From Adiantum capillus-veneris (lineage: Eukaryota > Streptophyta > Polypodiopsida > Polypodiales > Pteridaceae), in NCBI GenBank assembly GCA_014529385.2, contig CM043959.1:7929026-7993025 (forward strand): DNA of 64,000 nucleotides, read 5' to 3'. Positions 22,301-33,188 of the stretch are shown here, in pieces (position 1 is the stretch's first letter; each line of letters opens with the position of its first letter). The notes under the pieces were generated by a model. It was not told the DNA's origin. It was given only the letters and a program-made list of their open reading frames with translations, and searched no databases. The translations under genes were made by a program, and so were the position numbers.

Positions 22301-24736
22301 AAGAAGCAATTGGCAACCTTTATACACAAAGTGAAGTACATGGCACGGTTTATTCCATTGTCTTCGCAGCTTCTTTATCCATTACAGCAAGTGGCAAAGC
22401 ATGATCCATTGCAATGGGATGACAAGTGTGAAGAAGTGTTTCAAGAGGTGAAAGAGGTGTTAGGGGGGTTGTCAGCCATGCAGGCTCCTGATTGGGAGAA
22501 AGTTTTTTATGTAAATCCATCAGTAGGGGATGATGCCATTGGAGCCATGCTATTACAAAAGGGGAAGGGCAGCCATTATATGAGGCGAGTGTATTGTGCA
22601 AGCCGAGTGAAGTTGGTAGCGGAGAGAAAGTTATCGGAAGTAGAGCTAGTGATGGCCAGTGTAATATTTGCTTGTCGACGATTTCGTCATTACTTGCTAC
22701 CACGGCCTTTTGTTTTCTTGACGAGTTATGCCTTTTTGCCACAGTTAATTAATGGTATTAACATGTCAAATGTGGTGAAGAAATGGGTAATTGAGCTGCA
22801 AGAGTTTGAGTTCTCTTTTCTAGTGGAAGATAGTACAAGGGCTACCCTAGCTGATTTGTTGACCTACAAGGAGAATCCCCTTATTGTTAAGGAAGAGGTG
22901 GTGAGAAAGGTAGTTGAAGAAGTTCCACAGATCAGCAATGCACATGTGTTGTTCTTTGATGGTTCATACAGAAAGAGCCACGATGCAGCTTCAGGGGGTA
23001 TAGCACTTTATGATCCAGAGGGGAAGCTAGTATCCAAGAGAGGGTTCAAATTAGATGCGCATAGTAACAATGAGGCTGAATATGCTACATTGGAAGCCGG
23101 ATTACACATTTGTTTGAAGCATGGGGTTCGAAGGTTGAGCATAAAAGGTGATGCCTTGTTAGTGGTGAAGCAAGTGCTGGGTGTGTGGAAGAGCAAGAAC
23201 ACCTCATTGAAGGAAATGTGCTTCAGAATTAAAGGCCTGTTAAAAAAGTTCGAAGCATGGAGCATCAGACACATTGAACGTGCTCTAAATGGAGAGGCAC
23301 ATGAAGCAGCTCAAGGCATGATTGGGGAGCTATTCGTGTTGAGGACCAATTTACCTCTTTATCATGGCCGGGAAAGTTTGGCTCAAGAAGAGGAGTTTTT
23401 GCTAACAGGAATCATTCCAAAGGAGATTCAGAAGTCTAAGAAGTATGGCTTCGTGCGTAGAGCATACAGGTACAAATTGATTGGTGATGTCTTATACATG
23501 AAAGGGGCTGATCTCGTGTTGAGACGTGTACCTTGGCGGGAGGATCTTTACAGAGTGTTGGAAGAGAATCATGAAGGCGCATGTGGTGGCCATTTTGCTC
23601 TAAAGATCACCTTGCATAAGATTTTGCAAGAGGGGTATGTATGGCCTAGTTTGCACAAGGATGTTCACCATTGGTGTAGGTCTTGCAATAGGTGTCAAGC
23701 ATTTGGGAAGAGAGTGTTGAAGCCAGAGCTACGAAAAACCATTATGGCGTTTGATGTGTTTGAAAAGTGGGGGATTGATGCAATGGGCCCGTTACCTATC
23801 ACAAGCAGCGGCAAAAGCTATATCTTGACGGCAGTGGACTATCTCTCTAGATGGGCAGAGGCTATAGCAGTAAAACAGATTACTGCAAAGGATGTGGCAA
23901 AATTTGTGTATGATGAAATATGTTGCAAGTTTGGGGTGCCATTAGAGCTACTTTCAGATAAGGGGCCAGGATTTAGAGCTAAACTGCTAGACTTCTTATG
24001 CACAAAGATGAAGATTAGGCACCAGCATACCACTCCTTATTACCCGCAGTGTAATGGCTTAAATGAAAGATTCAATGGTGAGTTGGTACAAATTCTTTCT
24101 AAAGTGACAGAGCACCAAGGAAAGAATTGGGATTTGGAATTGCCTAGTGCATTATGGGCTTACCGTACTTCGGTGAAGACAGGTACAGGGTTTACTCCAT
24201 TTCATTTGGTGTATGGAAAGGAAGCACTATTGCCTTTGGAAGTAGAGTTGCCTGCAGTCAAGATGCTAGAGAAGTTGCTTGGGCCGCCTAGTGATGCATT
24301 CAAAGAGAGGCTCTTGCAGTTACAAGAGGTCCAGTTGGATAGGATGAGCGCATTGGAGCATTATGGGCAGATGCAGGATAAGGCTTTGACAAAGATAAAT
24401 GAAAAGGTCAAAAGTAAGGGTATCAAGAAACATGACTTGGTTTTGCGCTACAACAGTAAGCTGGACAACACCTTCCAAAAGAAGTTTCAAATTAAGTGGG
24501 AAGGCCCTTTCAAGGTAGTGGAGTGTTTTCCAAATGGCACATATCAGCTGGCTAACCTGGATGGTGTTCTACATAAGTCAAGGGTAAATGGATTGCGTCT
24601 TAAATTGTATCATGCTAGATTGATGATGGTGGAGCAAGATGAGCTGTCTGTGGATCAAGCAGTGTTGGTGAGGGATCAGGAGACCTGTGATGCGGCGAGT
24701 CTCATATCTCTCTTTGCTGCTGCTGATCATGAATGA
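19386..24736 (+). CDS. T2 gag-pol polyprotein, one frameshift near its start
   Basis: Gag starts at ATG 19386 (FSYPEFHGRSDEDVEDF), but this frame meets TGA at 19521. The protein continues one frame over and stays open for about 1740 codons to 24736. A single base missing in the T run near 19516-19521 explains it. In order: gag with CCHC knuckle CYNCGELGHISPQC (about 20249), protease DGGAQICVI (about 20880), acidic linker, reverse transcriptase with FMDDF (about 22080), degenerate first RNase H, second RNase H with FFDGSY, NNEAEY and KGDALLVV (22950-23160), integrase zinc finger (H...H...CRSCNRC, 23560-23700), core with GIDAMG, SDKGPGF and NERFN as the D-D-E residues, and a GPY/F-like KWEGPF segment near 24500. 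It encodes the particle and all enzymes for retrotransposition. Confidence 0.85.
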
Positions 24737-24745
24737 TCTAGCAGG

Positions 24746-24764
24746 CTAGGGGGTGGGCAAATTA
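24746..24764 (+). promoter_or_regulatory. T2 polypurine tract
   Basis: GCTAGGGGGTGGGCAAATTA directly precedes the 3' LTR and would prime plus-strand synthesis. T1 has a similar tract at 47908. Confidence 0.8.
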
Positions 24765-25901
24765 TGTCAGGAGTTTTTTGGATCAAGGGATTGCGCATAT
24801 GTACATACACATGCATGGTGCATCGAATAAAGGATTGCCCATTTTCCATAGCCAAGTGGTTACGTGGGGCCCACATGTGTACAGGTAGGACACCATGTAC
24901 ATAGTGCATCGATTTTCATTATTACCAATACCAGTGTGGTTTTTTTACAATAATGAGGAGTTGGTAGCGCTTAAAACTTCTTGAGGAAGCTATCCGCGGG
25001 CCGACGACATGAGGTAAGCAGGTGCGTCAGATGGCATCTAGTGGCGTCAGGAGGCCGAATGGGGTCAATACTTGCACGTGGATGAATACGGACACAACGT
25101 GGGTGTTTGCTTGTGAGAATTATGCAGAAATGTCATCATGAGGACCAATTTTTGGGGCCACTTCACGTGGTTGCAAGACGTATTATTGAAAAGAAATGAG
25201 TGCCAGGTGTGCGGATGATGCAAAAAAGGTGACAACTATGCATTGCGAGGTCAGTTTTTGGCCTGTTCGGGGTCCGTTTGAGGTCATCTAAAAGGCCAAG
25301 GGTGCCCAACCTAAAAAAGCTAAGTGTGGGAACTGAAAAAACTGAGAGAAGACCAGAAAAAACGTGGAGAAGAGAGGAGGAACAGCCGCAGGTGTGTTTT
25401 TGCTCATTTTGGAGCTTGTTTTGGCCCTAAACTGCTCATCCGAGGTCGGATTTGAGCACTTTGACATTGTAGACTGGGGTTTTGGGCCGTTCCGGACGCG
25501 ATGGCGCTGTCCATTTTGCCAAATTCCTCACTCTTTTCCTGCTGTTTTTCTGTGTAAGTTCTCTTATGAGCGAAGTTTCTGCTCTAGTTTGTGATTGTAT
25601 CTGGCTTCTTTTACCCATATAGTGTGAGCTATTTGCCCCATTGGTGTTGTCCCAAGCTCAATTGTATCTAAACATCAGAAATTCTCCTCTTTTGAGCTGA
25701 GTTATTTGGGTGTGTGTGTGTGTGTGTCTGGAGTGGGCAAGCGGATAGTCTCTCTCCTCTCACTCTAGAGGTGTGTTCCCTATCTCGGCCAGGTGTGTTG
25801 TGTAAGCCGAGTGGTGCCCCATAGTGTGTGTGTGTGTATCTTCCCAAGAGTGTGTGTCGGGTCGTTATAGAGGCGCTGTGTGTGTTTTCATCCCGCCCAC
25901 A
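24765..25901 (+). mobile_element. T2 3' LTR
   Basis: Matches the 5' LTR along its whole length, ends CCGCCCACA, and is followed by the ACGC target duplication. Confidence 0.9.
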
Positions 25902-26022
25902 ACGCCATCACTTTGTAATATTGTGCTGATCTAAAGTTTTTGATTTGCCAATAATCTACTTTGCATCGTATCTCTCTACCCTCCTTGCTACTAGATCCTT
26001 ATTGTATTTCTCATTTCTTACA
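25902..26022 (+). mobile_element. Right part of solo-LTR-like block S1
   Basis: Continuation of the block broken by T2, from the duplicated ACGC to TTACA at 26022. Gypsy-derived minus-strand coding sequence resumes at 26023. Confidence 0.5.
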
Positions 26023-26252
26023 TTGTATGCTTGGCCATACATAGCCTCCTTGCAAGATTTTATGCACTATGATTTTCATGGCAAAATGGCCTCCACAAGA
26101 CCCCTCATGATTTTCTTCCAAGGTTTTGTAAATCTCTTATTTTCAAGGCACACGCCGCAAAACCAAATCACCTCCTTTCATGTAAAGCACATCAGTAAGC
26201 ATTTTTTATTTCTTGGATTTCCTTATGAACGCATACTTTTGGAATATGGTAC
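26023..26252 (-). pseudogene. Inverted T1 piece 3: integrase N-terminus
   Basis: On the minus strand the frames give SKKYAFIRK, LYMKGGDLVLRRVP, LEENHEGSCGGHFAMKI and YVWPSIQ, matching T2 from SKKYGFVRRAYR to YVWPSL without a gap. The histidines of the zinc finger are present. Stops and a frameshift break it. C1 inserted at its upstream end. Confidence 0.8.
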
Positions 26253-26280
26253 TGAAGTCGTGGAGCGGAGCTTAGATCGA

Positions 26281-26354
<74 letters not shown>

Positions 26355-26569
26355 AAAACACACACAGAGATACACAAATAGAGAGCTTACACAGAGATAC
26401 ACAAATAGAGAGCTTACATAGTATGCAGAGAATTTGTTAAAGGGTTATCATCCAAATCTTATTATTCACACAAGTATAAGTGAGTATATACAAAGATTTA
26501 GTGATAAGCAAGTTAGGCGGGTGGCCGGCCATACCCGTATAAGAGGCCACTTGGGCTTTAATCGCAACA
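26253..26569 (-). mobile_element. C1 3' LTR
   Basis: Ends TG..CA on either strand. It is longer than the 5' LTR mainly because of a pure (CA)n tract of about 34 units at 26282-26350, which is only a few units long in the other LTR. Confidence 0.85.
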
Positions 26570-26588
26570 ACCTCCCACTTAAAGTCCA
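26570..26588 (-). promoter_or_regulatory. C1 polypurine tract
   Basis: On the minus strand GGACTTTAAGTGGGAGGT precedes TGTTG, a typical copia polypurine tract. Confidence 0.8.
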
Positions 26589-26704
26589 ATGTGGCACTTT
26601 AAGTAACTATAAATCTATGAACATAAATATACAAAGATTTACATGGCTACCATCTATCCAATGCCCAATAACTCACGACAATGCACAAAGCCCTCTCCTA
26701 GAAG

Positions 26705-29700
26705 TCCCTTTGTGAGGAGATCAGCAGGATTTTCCTTGGCGTGGATCTTCATCAGTTGTATCTACTTGTCTTCAAGTACTTCCTTAATGAAGTGATATTT
26801 CACATCAATATTCTTAGTCTTTGAATGGAACACTGGATTCTTTACCAATTGTATAGCACTTTGAATATCACAATATAACTCTGGCATATCTACTTTGATT
26901 CCTAAGTCTGCTACTAATCTACGAAGCCAAATAGCTTCTTTGCATGCCTCATTTGCTGCAACGTACTCAACTTCTGTAGTAGATTGGGTAATACAATCTT
27001 GTAGTCGAAATCACCATGATATGGAACCTCCAGCCAATGTAAAGAAATAGCTTGATGTAGATCTCCTCTTATCCAAGTCTCCTGCACAATGTAAGTCAGT
27101 ATACCCTCTGACACTCAAATCCTTACTACCATAGCATCTGCGCATACTCTTTGTATGTTTTAAGTATCTCATGATACCTTTCACTACCTCCCAGTGTTTC
27201 TTGCCGGGATTTGACAAATATGTGCTAACCACTCCCACTGAAAATGCAATATCCGGACGTGTAGCAATCATTGCATACATCAAACTACCACATGCAGACA
27301 CATACGACACTATATCCATTTCAACCTTTTCCACCTCAGACTGTGGGCAATCTTGGTTGCTTAGTTTCGCATATGACGGCAATGGTGTCAGCAATGCCTT
27401 TCCCCTCTCCATATGGAAACGGTGCAACACCTTGCCAATATACTCTTCTTGAGATAAGTAAAGCATCTTCTTTGACCTATGTTGCTGGATACGCATACCT
27501 AGTATATGACTTGCCTCACCCATGTCTTTCATGTAAAAAACCTTTGCCATTTTTGACTTAAGAGCTGAAATTTTTGCCATTTGTCTACCAGCAAGTAACA
27601 TGTCATCCACATACAAGATGAGGATTATCAAGCTACCATCCTTAGCTTGTCGAGTATACATGCAATGATCTATCTCACTTCTCTTGTATCCTTGAGAAAG
27701 CATAAATTGGTGAAACTTCTTGTACCATTCTCTTGGTGCCTGTTTCAAGCCATAAAGACTCTTTCTCAAATGACATACCAATTTCTCTTTGTCTTTGTCC
27801 ACATACCCTTCTGGCTATTGCATATAAACCTCCTCATGAAAATCTCCATGAAGAAATTCCATTTTCACATCCATCTGATGTAAATGAAGATCATGTTTGG
27901 CAACCAAAGCAAGTACACTTCTCAATGTTGTCATCTTGACAACTAGTGAAAAGACTTCATCAAAATCTATTCCGTGTTCTTGCTTAAAACCCTTAGCAAC
28001 CAACCATGCTTTGTATTTTGGCTGTCCATCATGAGGAGTAAGCTTATACCTGTAAACCCACTTACAAGGTAGAGATTTCTTGCCCTCTAGAAATTGAACC
28101 AAATCCCACATTTGATTCTTATGCAGAGCCGTCATCTCTAATTGCATGGCCAAGTGCCATTTTTTCGAGTCAACCACTTGTAATGCCTCCTTGTAACAAG
28201 ATGGTTCTCCGCAATCCGCGGGCATGACATAATTTAGAGGTGGCACATAACGATCAGATGGTTTGGAGACACGCTCAGAACGTCTCACCACAACTGATTC
28301 TGCCTCTCTAGCCACTATAGGCTGTTTCTGAGCCTGACCATGGTGTCTTGATGTACTAGCACTAGGTCCATCTTCCCTGAAGACAACTCTTCTGATCTTC
28401 TCTGTCTTCTCTGGCTTAGCGTGAAACTTGGATTCATTTAAATGCACATCATTGCTATGAATAACTTCTATGGACTTAGGATCCCAAAGCCGGTAACCCA
28501 TCTCACCCGATTCTTCGTAGTAGCCAAGAAATATACACTTCTTGCTCTTTGGTTCTAACTTATTCCTCAAATCCTTAGGAATATGGCTATAAGCCTCACA
28601 ACCAAAGATCCTGAGATGCTTATACGAAGGAGCCTTTCCTGTCCATAGCATCTTGACCACTACTTCCTTCTCCAGAACTCTACTAGGAGATCTGTTGATT
28701 AGATGGACTATTGTGGCCACTACTTTCGCCCAAAATCCATCAGCCAACTTAGAATTTGACAACATGCTTCTGACCTTCTCCTGTATGGTTCTATTTATAC
28801 ATTCTGCAACCCCATTCTGTGAAGGATTATATGGTGCTGTAAGTTCCCACTTAATCCCTTTTGCTTCACAAAAGTCTCAAAACGATTTGGAAACGTACTC
28901 TCCACCATTGTCATTTCTCAAGCACTTCAGCTTCTGACCACTCTGATTCTCCACAAGCTGCAAGAATGGCTTAAAGACCCTGAGAACCTCATCCTTATGC
29001 TTCACAAAATAAACCCATACTTTGCAAGAATAGTCATCTATGAATGTACAAAAATACGCTGCTGCTCCCCCTAGTGACAAACTAGGCATTGGTCCGCATA
29101 GATCACTGTGCACAAGAGCTAATCATTTGTTCCTATGATTTCTCTTTGATATGTGCGGTTCATGTGTTTGCTTACCATAAACACAATGCTCACAAAACTC
29201 AAAATTATGAAATGAGAAACTAGGAAAATAACCAGAATGAGACAATATGTCCATTCCCTTCTTTGGCATATGTCCCAGCCTACGATGCTAGAGTGATACA
29301 CTTGGCTGCTCAATCACATTAATTACATGCTTTTTGACCTCTGAAACATGTAAAGTGTATAGAGTTCCTGACTTGCTGCCATGTGCTACAATCATTGAAC
29401 CTTTGGAGATCTTCCAAGCGATGTTCCCAAAGACTGTCACAAAACCCGCATCATCCAACTTCCCTGTACTGATCAAGCTCTTTCGAATTGCTGGAGCATT
29501 TCTGACATTATTGAGAAATAAAGAAGAACCATTCTGAAATTTTAATTGCGCATCTTCCACTCCAAGTATGTCGCAAACCTACTCATTGCCAAGTCTGACA
29601 TAATCCTTAGTAGCCACATATGATGTAAACCACTCTTTGTAAGGAGAGACATGTAGAGATTTCCCAGAGTCGATAATCCTTAGTAGCCACATATGATGTA

Positions 29701-30687
29701 AACCACTCCTTGTAAGGAGAGACATGTAGAGATTCCCCAGACTCATGGCATAACCATCCTTTGCAGTCAAGAAAGAAAAATCATAGCTACTTGTGAGAAA
29801 GATGTCACCAGTTACATTTGCAGAATCATTGTCTGCACTAGATCCTATGACATTCACTTCTTCAATCTTCAATGAACTCTTCTTCTTATCATCTTGCTCA
29901 TAACTCTTAGATTTGCCTTTTTCTTGTTTCCATTTTGTACAGTCCTTTCTCATGTGACCCTTCTTGCCACAATGATAGCACTCTATGTCATCATTTGACT
30001 TAGAGTCATGAGTCTTACTTCTGTTTTGTGCCTTCTTACCCTTCTTCTCTTTGAACTATTGTCTCCCTCAAACAAGAAAAGAACTATTGCCTTTTCCTTT
30101 GTCAATGTTCTTCCTGTTCACTTCCTCTATAAGCAAGCTACCTTCTACATTGGCACTTGTAAGACCCTCTGGAACGACAGAATGACTTAATGCCGTGCAA
30201 AAAGTATCCCAATTGTCTGGCAAAGTGATTAAGAGAAACATAGCCTTCACTGAATATGGAAAGACTATCTCCTGTGCTGTTAATTGGCTGAAAATTGTGT
30301 GAAATTCATCGAGATGATTTGACATGGCTGTTCTTTCCTTCATCTTTAAATCCACCAGTTTCTTGAGCCAGTAAATCTGAGAAGCAGCACTTTGTTTCTC
30401 GTACATACCACATAGCTTTTGCCATAGGCCATACGCTGTAGTCTCTTCTGCTATGTTGAAGTAAATGCCACTGTCAGCATGATTGTGGAACAAGCTAACT
30501 CGTCAAGCTCTTGCCACTCATCTTCAGCCATACCTTCTGGTCTCTCCCCTTTGAGCTTCAAAGGCTTCACTTGTTTTTTCTGCACCAAAACCTGCCAAAT
30601 CTGCTTCTTCCAGAATGGAAATTTTGTGCCATCTAGCTTCTTTATGTTGTAAAGAGTCTCACTTTGAGAAGATGCCATGTCTGCCAA
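26705..30687 (-). pseudogene. C1 copia gag-pol, broken
   Basis: Read leftward from ATG 30687: gag (30687-30068, with YNIKKLDGTKFPFWK), zinc knuckle CYHCGKKGHMRKDC near 29980-29940, protease region, integrase (GGEYVSKSF core near 28890; PYNPSQNGVAE, catalytic Glu region), reverse transcriptase (YVDDMLLAG near 27600) and RNase H ending near 26705. The order protease-integrase-RT-RH is that of Ty1/copia. Lesions include a frameshift between 30493 and 30451, the 73-base duplication in the protease, a stop after SKSF near 28877, TAG at 27813-27815 in the polymerase (a Gln codon in relatives) and breaks in RNase H. Not functional. Confidence 0.9.
29601..29745 (-). repeat. 73-base tandem duplication in the C1 protease
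   Basis: The phrase TAATCCTTAGTAGCCACATA begins at 29601 and again at 29674. The unit covers the protease active-site segment IDSGKSLHV on the minus strand. Because 73 is not a multiple of three, the duplicated part is read in another frame. Confidence 0.9.
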
Positions 30688-31162
30688 ATTGTTTACTCCT
30701 GGGAAAAATCTGGCAGAGTTTCCATTATAAACTGGGCTCTGTACACAATAAACTAGCTGTAAACAACAAGCTGAACACCTCTCCTCAAGACAGTGTCAGT
30801 ATTTTGAAATTTTTTGACAAAGTCTCCCCTATAAATTGAGCTTTGGAAACCAAAAGATAGCTCAAAAACAACCATAAATAGCTGACCAGTGACAAATCTA
30901 AACATCTTTGTAATATGCTATCTTGTAAGCATACATTGTCTCCTGTCTGGGTGATCACAGAACCTGTATGAAGACTGAACCTTGAGCAATGCTCAACGGC
31001 GTAACACATAAGATGCAATCGAGTGTCTACACAAAGTCATACATCCTATGGGATAAAAGTCACCGAAGAGGATGCGTGTAGAGGGGAACACCGGCAACCT
31101 AATCCACCTCACACTCGGTAACCCAACCCCCAGTGCTTGGCTTCAAAAAACCTCACACACGC
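30688..31162 (-). promoter_or_regulatory. C1 leader, gag-proximal part, with conserved block
   Basis: Untranslated leader upstream of C1 gag, cut at 31162 by N1 and continued at 37765-38003. The stretch 31097-31154 carries the block shared with the T1 leader. ACGC at 31159-31162 is the N1 target duplication. Confidence 0.65.
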
Positions 31163-33143
31163 TGTCGTGCAGCTCCGCTGCCATGAAGAGAAAAAGAGAA
31201 GAGAAATGCAAGCTAAGCTTCTTTGAAGCCTACACATTTAGTGAGCAGTGATCAGGGCTTGTTAACAGGCCAAGCTTAATGATTAATGTATGCCAGATGA
31301 GGCTTAAAAGGGCCAACAGATGCCTTAATAATGTCAAAAATGAGTATGCTTGAAGTGAGCATAGATGGAAGATTATGATCTAGAACTACAGTGCTTGAAG
31401 TGCTCTAACGGCCTGTCTTTACGGCTCGTCGATTGGAGCTCTAGTTGTTTATGACATTTGTTGTAGATTTGGCACACCTTTGGAGATCCGTACCGGATTG
31501 GGAAACTACAACTGAGGTGACAAAATTGAAGTGAATGTGTCGGGCTGAAGTGCTCAATTTCTCGAGCGCGTCGGTCTTTTAAGATCAGTGATCGGAGTCC
31601 CGACCGCAAAGATATTGACCGAAAAAGATTCACATGGGGCCGACTTCATACCGGCCCAGTCCGCTCGATCGGAGTGCCATCTGGGAGTTTTTGGGGTTCA
31701 ATAGGCTGCTATAGAATACAATGCAATTAAAAGATCAATAAGTGCTCGAGGAGCATTATGTTTGGAATGTCATCTCTTGGAATGCAATGATTACGGGATA
31801 AACCCAACAGAGGCAGGGCCAAGAAATTGGTTATTTTGAGCAGATACGAAAGCAATCACTTATACTTGCATCTAAATGGCCGTGGCAATGTCCGCAACAC
31901 TAAAACGGGCAACAAAAACTCACAATGACAATGTTAGTCGGTGGCTAGTGGCGCCTTTACGAAATCAGGATATGCGTATCAAATGTGGTGCCCTTTACTA
32001 TGAAGTTGTGGCCGCCCAAGGCAAAGGGGCCGCCCTCCCTTAACATTGTAAGGTGAGGCCACCCAATGCCCAAGGGCAACCAAATTTTAAGGCCGCCCAT
32101 GATGAGGTCCAAAGGCCATTGGCTGCCCAATTAAAGGGCATGGCCATGGACACCCAATGGGGTGAATAGTGTGAAGCCGAATAAACAAAACAAAAGGGAG
32201 CCATGGCGTGAGTAGCAGGGGACGGCACATGCAACGACAGAGAAGCTCGCGCTGGGCTGGATGTAGCTCGGCCGAGCTCGGAGGTGAAACGAAAGTGGGA
32301 GAGCAGGCCAAGGCGGTACTTTTTGGTGCTAATCGTAGAGAATTTTATGCACCTCGCTTCCGTCACCTGCCATGTCATCGGTTCATTTCTCGCGCCACGT
32401 CAATGACGCCGGTGCCATTGCAAAAAGAATGCACGCTATTAATAGTGGGTCTTTTGCATGAGGGTATTGGCAAGCCAACGAGGGCAAGAGTTTCATGGGA
32501 AGAAGGAGCAACCAAGGCGAGGAGAAGCAAGGGAAGGAGGTGAACGAAACAAGAGAGGGGAAGGCTCTCGACCTCAAGCGGGGGGGGGGGACTTTCCATC
32601 GCTTTCGTTCTCTCTCTCTCTCTCGTATTGAAGGGCAAAGAAAAGCTTGGCGAGGACCGAAGCAAGGCTCAAAGAAAGACTCGAAGGAAGGCTCTCGAAG
32701 TAGAGCTCTAATGACCGAGCAAGGCTATCTCTCTCTCTCTATGTCAACCTCAAGGAGGTTAATTGAAATCACTCGAAGGGTTTACGGGACGAGCAAGAAA
32801 GCAACAAGGGTATCAAGCAGGGGATTTTGCCGGATACTTACGTACTAATCAGCTTATAAAGACTCTAATGGCGAGCATAAGTGGAAATTTTACAATCTTG
32901 ATCTAATTTGAGAGCATTAAACTCTCCTAACTCCATCAGTGTCGTTAACGGCAACCATTTGTAATCGAAATCCACTTCGGCTAATCATTAGCAGTTTAAA
33001 CCATTTCGGTTGTGAAGTTTAAGTATTCAAGTGTTGACATAATATTTTGCCTTGTGTCGTGCGTCTTGTCACTCTTTCACACCTCCCACAGGCAGAGGCC
33101 CGGCGCCTGCTCGGCTCACGTAGCGAACACATATCCCCCAACA
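31163..33143 (+). mobile_element. N1 5' LTR
   Basis: Length 1981 bases, unusually long. It contains a G run of 11 at 32580-32590 followed by CT repeats. The other LTR has the same arrangement with 26 G and a duplicated segment of about 30 bases near 36540. Confidence 0.85.
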
Positions 33144-33188
33144 TCTTTGGGGAACCTGACGCGAAACGAGCCGGGGTGGGAGGTAAAG
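33144..33188 (+). promoter_or_regulatory. N1 primer-site-like sequence
   Basis: TTTGGGGAACCTGACGCG starts four bases after the LTR. TGG directly after the LTR is as expected for a tRNA primer site, but I cannot name the tRNA. Confidence 0.4.

Larger units (their letters stand above)
17196..25901 (+). mobile_element. Nearly intact Tat-lineage Ty3/gypsy element T2
   Basis: T2 is complete: LTRs at 17196-18329 and 24765-25901, primer site at 18336, one long gag-pol frame, and a polypurine tract at 24746. It is flanked by a 4-base target duplication ACGC (17192-17195 and 25902-25905). The presence of two RNase H regions, a degenerate one directly after the polymerase and a second with its own DEY-type residues before integrase, is the hallmark of the Tat clade (Ogre/Retand type). 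The LTRs differ at roughly 20 positions by eye over about 1130 bases, mostly transitions, so insertion is recent. One frame break near 19518 is the only coding lesion I see. Confidence 0.9.

Noticed and set aside
26282-26350. Direct repeats resembling an array
   Set aside because: Pure CA microsatellite, no spacers. No CRISPR array exists in the window.
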